Source of the DNA: Cyrtodaria siliqua
Taxonomy: Eukaryota; Mollusca; Bivalvia; Adapedonta; Hiatellidae
Reading direction: 5' to 3'
Length of the DNA stretch: 64,000 nt
NCBI GenBank assembly: GCA_037043455.1
Contig: JAWPHD010007107.1
Coordinates: 62,001-126,000 of the forward strand
Part shown: positions 56,390-64,000 of the stretch, piece by piece
Layout of the letters: each line of letters starts with the position of its first letter
How positions within the stretch are numbered: position 1 is the first letter of the stretch
The notes under the pieces: generated by a model
The model's input: the letters and a program-made list of their open reading frames with translations, nothing else
What the model was told of the DNA's origin: nothing
Database searches by the model: none
Translations under genes and position numbers: made by a program

Positions 56390-59076
56390 TTAAAGGAGCC
56401 CTTTTATACCTCTTGTTTCTTGTTTATATTTATTACTGAACACTATATAAACACATTGCAACTAATTTTTGGTGATATATCGCTTTCCGTGCTTTTTATC
56501 GCCAGTTAAAAAATCACCTGTTGACCGATACAATATCCGTATTCGCCTCCGGTTTATTTCCGCTGATTTCCGGTGTGTGACGTCACACAAAGTACCGCGC
56601 CATATCTGGCAGATTGACAACACAGACAGGTTCTCAATATTTTATTGAGATAACTTAGATCATGCTTTCTTGAAGTATTAAAGGCAACTGTCACTAAAAG
56701 TATGAAATACATAGGGATGAAATTGTTTATTGACTGCAGACTCATTTCTGAGAAAAGCTTGTTGCATCACAGAAGTTCAGGGATTTGCTCTCCTATAACA
56801 TGAAGCCGTGGCTTTACGTTTTCTCTGACCTAAAAACATGTCTACGAACGGCAAGAGTATTTTTTTAATGAACCGTCCCTCGACGTGCATACGCGTTTGA
56901 CTTTTTAATGTGTGGATTTTCCGTAGAGATTCTCTGCCCTAGACATAAACTGATACACTGATTTTTATAAATGTACTACTTACCTAAAATGATCATTTGT
57001 TATCCATTTCACACTAAAATGTTAATAATAAAAGAAAAATGATATGAAATACATTAGTTTAAATCTATTATCTAGGAACTATGCACTGTTTGAACGGCAA
57101 AATACAGGTGTCATTGTAGTGACGTCTTACAAGAAACGTTTACACACGGTCTGAAATTGTCCACACGTTTTTTGGTCAAACGCAAGTCACATGGTGCATA
57201 ATGTAAACGTCCTGTTGTAACAAACCCAGATGTCAAATAAATGAGACTGATTGCATACTTTCATAGTTTGTCTTTGTTGTTTGTGTTTATTAACATATCA
57301 CTTATTATGCGCCTATCAACGTTTTACCCCACTGAGGTGGCGGCAGGCATACACAGTGGAAATTAGACAAATGTACACATTGATCGCATAATTGTCATTC
57401 GAAGGTCTAAGGGTAAGAGTTATATAAATATCACCATTCCATGTTCTGTCCAAGTTCTTCTCCAGAATACTCTATTTTTATCAATCGGGCTACAGGTATT
57501 GCTAATTCAAAGCATGTGTGTTACCTTTTTTCAGGCATTTTAATAAGACCTCACATATTTACCCCAATATTTATTTTTTTAATTATTTATATAAAAAAAC
57601 TGGCCCAGTAAAAATATGTTCCGGTTTCTGACAAACCCCGTTTGGAAGGGCTGACCTCAAACATTGTATGCCAAATCTAATATCTGTATCCTGTAATATA
57701 TGATGATATCAACAAATACATGTTTGAAGTTTGTTTATCAGGTTACAAAATAATGAGTCGGGGCTTTTTTTCATGATTTTGGGAACATGACCCGTACCCT
57801 TGGAATTGGGAATTTTAACGCGATTTTAACGCGATTTTTCATAAAATTGGGAATTTTAGCGCGATTTTTAATAAAATTCGGAAAAATATAAAGTAAAGCA
57901 TTCCTTTCATAATTATATCTTTAATACTGTTTTTTGTACACCAAGATAAACAGAAGCATTTATTTAAGTTTTTGAACCCCAATCATTGGATTGGCACTCT
58001 TAAAAAAAAAAGATATATATATTTTTTTTTTTTTAAATTGGGAATTATTTCCTCTTCATTGGGAAAAAAAGATATGTTTTGGCATTGGGAATATGACCGA
58101 ATTTCGGCTATAAAAACAGCCAAAAAAACCTGTGAGTGAAGAAAAAGATAATTCTCCTTACTTATCTACCCTATTTGTTTGAGCAGGTAATGAGCCACAT
58201 ATATAATTGTATTAGGTATTATAATATTATGTCTAATTATAAGGTTTATATTCCCACCGCCATTCATTTTTCTAATGTTACAACCTCTTTTTTGGTGTAG
58301 ATATTTATAAATAAGAGCTTTATAAAGTTATATTGGCCTAATTATGCTTTGTTCCATACAGCACTGAATTCACTACCACTGATGGTGAAATACACATGGT
58401 AATACAACTGATGCCATATAAGCTGGGTAAAAGTGGCTAAGTACTGCGAAATACCATAAATGCCATAAAACCCTTACTTGCCACTCAATCTTGAATATGC
58501 AGGGTCATAAAACTAACTGACTGTGTTACAGAAAGGTGATAACAGGATATGGCTAGGATCATAAAACCCTTCTTTCACTTGTTACGGAATACACAGTGTC
58601 ATAAAATGACTTTGTTCTGGCTGTTTCAAACAATTTGGCCTAGAGGTTCATGTACTATAATTATTAAAAAAAATTATGGATTTATAGGACATTAGTGGAA
58701 TTAGCAAGCAATAATCTGATCATGTAAATCATGATCAGATCAGATAAGCATTTATTGAAAAAAATTAAAATAGATATAATAATTTTATTCAGCTTGAAAA
58801 AAAAAAAGTACACTCTCAGAAACTGAAACATCGTAATTGTTGATTGTATCTGGGCATCTGTGTGACGTCATCGCCGAAGTTGAACTTCGTGTAAACTCGT
58901 AATATTCCGGATTTTTCCCCGTTGATTTCCGTAAAGGTGTGCCGAGTGATATATGGAAACGTAATAATAACGTGTTTCGGCTGTGATTTTAACCGTGAGA
59001 AATATATCAATAGTTTTTATACAAATAGATCTATCAAATAAATATAAGTTATAAGGGTATTAAAGGGCTCCTTTAA
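56390..59076. mobile_element. TTAA-flanked DNA transposon-like element (2.68 kb)
   Basis: TTAA at 56390-56393 and 59073-59076 flank inverted ends beginning 'aggagcccttt' (56394) and its inverse (ending 59072), with looser inverted similarity for 40 bp or more. Both subterminal regions hold tgacgtca (about 56578 and 58863) and 'gatttccg' blocks in inverse orientation. TTAA target sites are used by piggyBac and Kolobok elements. No transposase could be read: the interior has only short frames plus an A/T-rich block (57770-58110) repeating 'attgggaattttaacgcg'. It is probably non-autonomous or decayed. Confidence 0.6.
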
Positions 59077-59081
59077 GTAAT

Positions 59082-59760
59082 AATAACACCACTGATTTGT
59101 AGTCGGGGCGACTTTTTACGGCCGGCACACAGCACTAAACAAACGCTAGTGAGAATGTCAATAAATACTGAAAAGGGGATCCCTTGGAAGCAATAAACAC
59201 AAACAAGAGATAAAAGTGGCAGACTCGGTTTTATTGAGTCTGTTCATGAAAGGTAATGTAAAGTGCAACACCTCTCACGCCGCCTACCACCGGCTTAAGC
59301 GATATTCTACTTTAAAGCCAAAGATTGGGCTTGATGATCCCAAAGGACCATTAAGTAATAACATTACTGATTTGTAGTCGGGGCGACAATTTACGGCCGC
59401 CACACAGCACTAAACAAAACGCTAGTGTGAATGTCAATAAATACTGAAATGCTGATTCCTTGGAAGCAACAAACACAAACACGAGATAAAAGTAGCAGAC
59501 TCGGTTTTAGAAAGGTAATGTAAAGTGCAACACCTCTCACGCCGCCTACCACCGGCTTAAGTGATATTCTACTTTAAAGCTTGATGATCCCAAAGGACCA
59601 GTAAGTAATAATACTACTGATTTGTAGTCGGGGCGACAATTTATGGCCGCCACAAAGCACTAAACAAAAGCACTGGAAGAAACAAACACAAGCAAGAGAT
59701 AAACGTAGCAGACTTGGTGATATTGAGTCTGTTCATGAGAGGTATTAATGCTGACAATTA
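59082..59760 (-). repeat. Repeat family A, three tandem copies
   Basis: Units start at about 59082, 59354 and 59605 with 'aagtaataa..actgatttgt' and 'gtcggggcgac'. They run through 'ccgccacacagcactaaaca', 'gataaaagt.gcagactcgg' and 'caccggcttaag' to 'gatgatcccaaaggacca'. The third unit is shortened. Unit length is about 250-270 bp. Confidence 0.85.
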
Positions 59761-59929
59761 CAAACAAGAACTATCACTGAAAGTGATGAAAAACCCCGCT
59801 CTTTTTGCTATAGCCGAAGAGGATGGGCAAAATCAAGAATATTAAATTTTTAAACTATCCGTTAATTTTTTAATGCGAAAAAAAATCTTAAGTAAAATAT
59901 AGGTCAATAATTCTGTAAAAAACATATTT

Positions 59930-61860
59930 CAGAATCGAAATATCGTTAATCCAGAGACACATCATATCATAATGTGTGAACTGGATGTCAAGTGTAATAA
60001 CAATCCATGAAAAGGTTTAAAATGAAAGCCACAAGAAGTTCATTACATAGTGAACATGTGAAGTTTCATGAAAATCTGTCAAAAAGTAGTTTCAGAGGAG
60101 TAGTCGCTACAAGTTTTTACTATATAACTCTATGTAAACAAAGATGGCCACTGGCAGCCATGTTTAATGTCGGATCGAAATAATTTTCAACAAGGACCTA
60201 CATCATGTAATGCTGATCATTTTATAAAAAGTCCTATATCAATATCACTTTTAGATTTCAAGATGTAGTTGCTACAAAAAAAAAGAAAATTTTAATCTAT
60301 TTTTAGCCATGGCAATGAATTTCCGTTCGACGACTTGAAATTTTGCTAGGATCAACTAGATATCCAGAGCAACATTACTGTTAAGTTTCATGAAATTCCT
60401 TCATGTAGTCTCAGAGAAGTAGTCGCCAGGAAGTAGCATTTGTAAAATCTATTTTTAGCAGTGCTGGCCATCTTGAATTTCCTACCAACCTAAAATTTTG
60501 CTAGAATCAACTAGACATCAAGAGCAACATTCCTGTCAAGTTCCATGAAATTCAATCAAGTAGTTTCAGAGAAGTAGTCGCCACACGTTTTTCCAATATA
60601 ACTCTATGTAAACAATGATGGAAGATGGCTGCTGGCGGCCATGTTTGACATCCAATAAAAATGAAATTTGGTTAGGATCAAGTACATGGCATGCGAGTCA
60701 TTTTGGTAAAGGTTCTAAATCAATATCTTTTACGGTTTTTGAGAAGTAGACGCCACAAATCGCATTTTTTAAAATCTATTTTTAGCCGTGGCGGCCATCT
60801 GGAATTTCCGGCTGATCTGAATTATTGCTAGGATCAACTAGACATCAACAGCAACATTCATGTCAAGTTTCATAAAAATCCGTCAAGTAGTTTCGGAGGA
60901 GTAGTCGCCACAAGTTTTTTCAATATAACTCTATGTAAACAAAGATGGCCGCTGCGGCAGCCATGTTTGACATCAAATCAAACTGAATTTTGGTTAGGAC
61001 CAACTACATGTCGTGCCAGTCATTTTGGTAAAGGGTCCAAATATATACTGAACCAAACAGCTAACGCACCAGTAGACAATACGTATGAACTTATTTTATG
61101 CCGACTGGTATCGTTGGAGACAGGTGATTTGAATGATTTTTTTAAATTTACGGTCGTTATTGACAAGATCTTCTGTCGTTCAGAATGAAATTTGTTTTGA
61201 TGTATTGATTGTTATTATTGAGATATTAAAGGTATTGTCTACTGGTGTGTTAGCTGTTTGTTCAGTATATATCAATTACGGTTTTTGAGAAGTATCTCCA
61301 CAAAATTGTATTTAGAAAGTCTATTTTTAGCCGTGGCTGCCATCTTGAATTTCTGGTTATCCATATTTTTGCCAGGATCAACTAGACATAAAGCGCAACA
61401 TTCCTGTGAAGTTTCATGAAAATCCGTAAGTAGTTTCAGAGGAGTACATGCTACAGGTTTTTACTATACAACTCTATGTAAACGAAGATGGCCGCTCATG
61501 TTTAACTTCGAATCAAAATAATTTTCGACAAGGACCAACATCATGTCATGCTGATCATTTAAGAGAAAGTCCCATATCAATACCAAGTATAGTTTTCAAG
61601 AAGTAGTCGCTACAAACTTGTTTTATCTATTTTTAGTTTTGGTGGCCATCTCGACTTTCACATCAACATGAATTTATGATAGGATCAACTAGACAATATG
61701 GGCAACATTTCTGTAAAGCTTCATGAAAATCCATCCAGTACTTTCAGAGGAGTAGTCGCTACAAGTTTTTGCTATATAACTATGTTAACAAAGATGGCCA
61801 CTGGCAGCAATGTTTAACATCGAATCAGAATGATTCAAGAAGGAAAACTTTGGAATTTTC
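59930..61860 (+). repeat. Tandem array of 'aagatggccgctggcggcc' monomers
   Basis: Alternating blocks 'caatataactctatgtaaac' with 'gatggccgctggcggccatg' (near 60110, 60588, 60914, 61453 and 61770) and 'ctatttttagccgtggcggc' with 'aggatcaactagacatcaag'. Compound unit is about 320-330 bp, with two longer intervals, one caused by the MITE at 61044. Common bivalve repeat style; no coding. Confidence 0.75.
61044..61269. mobile_element. 226-bp MITE with 38-bp TIRs and TA duplication
   Basis: Left end 'tatactgaaccaaacagcta' (61044) and right end, its inverse, finishing at 61269. The inverted repeats are about 38 bp with two or three differences. TA dinucleotides at 61042-61043 and 61270-61271 flank it. 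It splits a monomer of the surrounding array, whose sequence resumes on both sides. TA target and TIRs fit a Tc1/mariner-type passenger. A 73-residue open frame spans its left edge by chance. Confidence 0.85.
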
Positions 61861-63275
61861 ATTAAATCAAGGGCCACAATTGTTCTGTGATGACACGGAG
61901 GCAATTCCATAATAACCATTTCAAAGGATACATAATGGAAATTTTACAAGTTGAAAACTTGAAGAAAATATGTTAAAAGTATTATGTAAATGCATTTGAC
62001 CTTTGACCTCTTTGTGACCTTTACCTTTCATCCAATGATCTTAAATTCAATAGATATGATCATCGTCCCAATTATAATAAAGTATGTAAGTTTGATGATG
62101 ACTGGATAAAAAATGTATTAATTAATTTACATGTTAAGAAATGCAGACGTAAACATTAACCTGATGCTAAGAGCCTATCAACACATAAATGCAATTTGTG
62201 ACCATGAACTTTGACCTATAGACCCCATAAGATCCTTCAAACAGTCGAGATAAAAATTCAAATTATTTGTAAAGTTTGACCCAGGAGCTAGGTCCACAAA
62301 GGTGGGGAAGAAGCCTAGGGTCTATGCTGGTTGGATGGTTGTATCCGTCTGTTAATGCCCAGTAAGAGTATATATGGTTATAGGGTAGGGATCTCAACGG
62401 TTTACAAGTTATGATCTGTGGGGAAGGAGTGCAGGGTCTATGCTGGTTGGATGGTTGTATCCGTGTGTTCATGCCCAGTAAGTGTATATCTGCACTTTTG
62501 GTAGATTTTGACTTTTTGTAATAAATCAATTGGAAATAGTCATATCTTGTTTGAAAAAAATAATTGGCATTATATTCCATCAATTAGCATATGTAATAAT
62601 AAATTCATCAAAGTCATATCTGGATATGTTACACAAACTCCGTGCATAAAGGTGCTATTTGCATTGTTTGCATGCATCAAGGTTCTATTTGCCAAATGGC
62701 ACCTTGATGCAAATATGCGTATTTCTGAAAAATACTTAAATGTAGTTTAGTTCATATAGCTTCACCTATTTGTAAGATTTCAGTTTACAGATTAATTGGG
62801 GAAGGGGGAATGTGCTTTGTAACATATTAATACTAAACGTACATTAAAAATTGATTAAATGTGGCATTTTACAAAAGAATGATGATTAGAAAAAAACTCA
62901 TATCGGACTTGATTGACAATAATCAAAATTCTACTAATTGGGTGCAAACATGACTATAACTCTCTCTCAGTGGTTTATGCAAATGGGGGCTTATAGAAAC
63001 GGAGTCAGAAATGGACAGCAATGCAATGGTAAGTAATATTATATCATCATTATTACTAGATTACTAAAAAAATACATTTTTGTTTTATAATACATAATAT
63101 TCAAGGTAATATTTTAACATATCTTGTGTAATAGATTTAATGCATTTGTTTATCTTTGTATTGTTTTAAAAGTAACAAATTAAAAATAATTTACAGTGTA
63201 TAGATACTATAGTCAATACTATTATTTAATCTGGTTAAGATCTTTTTGTAAAATATTACATGCAGGTTTAAGATG
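61861..63275. repeat. Mixed short repeats, no gene
   Basis: 61861-62270 holds single monomers of 'atcaagggccaca' and 'tttgacctctttgtgacctt' type. 62290-62485 is a 115-bp tandem duplication ('gggtctatgctggttggatg' at 62318 and 62433). 62643-62710 has a direct repeat (gcataaaggtgctatttgc/gcatcaaggttctatttgc) and a 10-bp hairpin (gcatcaaggt/accttgatgc, 62674-62710). No coding sequence. Confidence 0.6.
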
Positions 63276-63890
63276 ATGAATTGAATTGGGGTTTTAAGGC
63301 GCACCAACACATGAAAGGTTATATGGCGCCTAACAGGAATGAACATGCCAGGCTCATCATCCATGTACATCGAGATAAAATATGGAGAACGGGTCTAGGA
63401 CCTTCTCACCCTGAACTGCAGAGTTGATGCAAATTCTATTGTAGACACTCCATTTACGCTGGAGCCACGTTATAGTTTTTTCTGCCACTGCTCTAGTAGT
63501 GATATGAGCGAGATGGCACCTGAAACAATGCAGGGATCATGATGAAGACCTTTAATGAGCATGAACAAAAAATGAAAAAATGAACATGAATTTGTGTGTG
63601 TGTGTGTGGTAGGGGGGCGGGGGGGGGGGGGTTCTACCCCTCTGCCTTCCCCTCCAACGGGATCTGCAGTGGCCCTATTCTAGTGATATGAGCGAGATGG
63701 CACCTGAAACAATGCAGGGATCATGATGAAGACCTTTAATGAGCATGAACAAAAAATGAAAAAAATGAAATTTGTGTGTGTGTGGGGGGGAGGGGGGGGG
63801 GGGGGTTCTACCCCTCTGCCTTCCCCTCCAACAGGATCTGCAGTGGCCCTATTCTTTGCCCCGGAACCACACGGGGGCCGCCAAACTGGT
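63276..63890 (-). mobile_element. SINE-like element, second copy with internal duplication
   Basis: Matches the insertion at 31257-31670 along its length. Bases from about 63501 to 63680 are repeated from about 63668 to 63855 ('agtgatatgagcgagatggc' to 'ctgcagtggccctattct'), each copy with a (TG)n/G-run. This is an internal ~175-bp duplication absent from the other copy. The flank differs, so no target-site duplication was defined. Confidence 0.8.
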
Positions 63891-64000
63891 CAGATAGTAT
63901 GCATAACAAAATATTCAAAAACATAGAACAATTAGGAACAAAGACAAAGAAAACTCCCTTCCTGGAGGAGATTTGCAGACAGATTTAGATTATCAAGACA

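Noticed and set aside
60967..61188. 73-residue ORF as a gene
   Set aside because: Spans the border between an array monomer and the MITE; frame is accidental.
1..64000. Bacterial or organellar operon, prophage or defence system
   Set aside because: No dense same-strand genes, no ribosome-binding-site pattern, and abundant eukaryotic retroelements, SINEs and splice-like signals.

Overview
This window is eukaryotic and looks like a gene-poor, transposon-packed stretch of a bivalve mollusc genome. It is AT-rich, has no operon structure or long host reading frames, and carries retroelement ORFs broken by stops and frameshifts. It also carries several array types I recognise as typical of bivalves: 140-165 bp monomers starting 'agggccataactc', monomers full of 'tgaccttgacctt', and 'aagatggccgctggcggccatgtt' repeats. 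The bivalve assignment is inference from repeat style. I cannot name the species.

Layout. 0-2.5 kb: a dispersed repeat, then a decayed Penelope-like element (PLE) whose GIY-YIG endonuclease lies upstream of the reverse transcriptase (RT). 2.9-7.4 kb: a young L1/Tx1-type LINE with a complete ORF2 frame broken by only three stops, a poly-A tail and a target-site duplication. 7.8-9.2 kb: a 542-bp-period repeat, GACA microsatellite and PLE terminal repeat. 10.3-11.25 kb: an LTR followed directly by a 58-bp internal remnant and the start of a second LTR. 14.3-15.1 kb: PLE remnant. 16.0-17.05 kb: 3' end of a CR1/Jockey-type LINE. 17.2-18.5 kb: a Helentron-like (HINE/pearl-like) element with a tandem core. 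19.5-19.95 kb: duplicated fold-back element. 20.75-21.8 kb: 17-copy 60-bp minisatellite. 24.0-25.3 kb: sequence bounded by inverted repeats.

25.3-31.8 kb (minus strand): a Ty3/gypsy element in the unusual order gag-protease-integrase-RT, with three later insertions inside it. 32.0-32.55 kb: tRNA-Ser-derived SINEs. 32.8-35.5 kb: a second broken PLE. 37.1-38.9 and 45.6-46.6 kb: a tandem array and two copies of a ~975-bp segment, each holding a THAP-domain exon. 42.0-42.6 kb: a tyrosine recombinase remnant. 44.4 kb: a possible first exon of a P2X7-like intracellular-domain gene. 46.6-49.4 kb: two CR1-type LINE pieces abutting head to tail. 49.6-53.7 kb: two more tandem-core HINE-like elements. 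53.7-55.1 kb: a third PLE. 56.4-59.1 kb: a TTAA-flanked DNA transposon-like element. 59.1-61.9 kb: further arrays, one split by a perfectly delimited 226-bp MITE. 63.3-63.9 kb: a SINE-like repeat.

No intact host gene could be supported, and no genes work together as a pathway. The biology visible here is that of mobile elements: LINE-type target-primed insertion, PLE retrotransposition with 5' truncation, gypsy integration, probable rolling-circle spread of tandem-core elements, and small non-autonomous passengers. The most noteworthy items are the gypsy element with integrase before RT and a SCAN-like gag, its LTR family carrying a tRNA-like Pol III box, the PLE with an N-terminal endonuclease, recurrent joining of PLE RT fragments to their own terminal repeat at the same codon, and tandem monomers loaded with nuclear-receptor half-sites.
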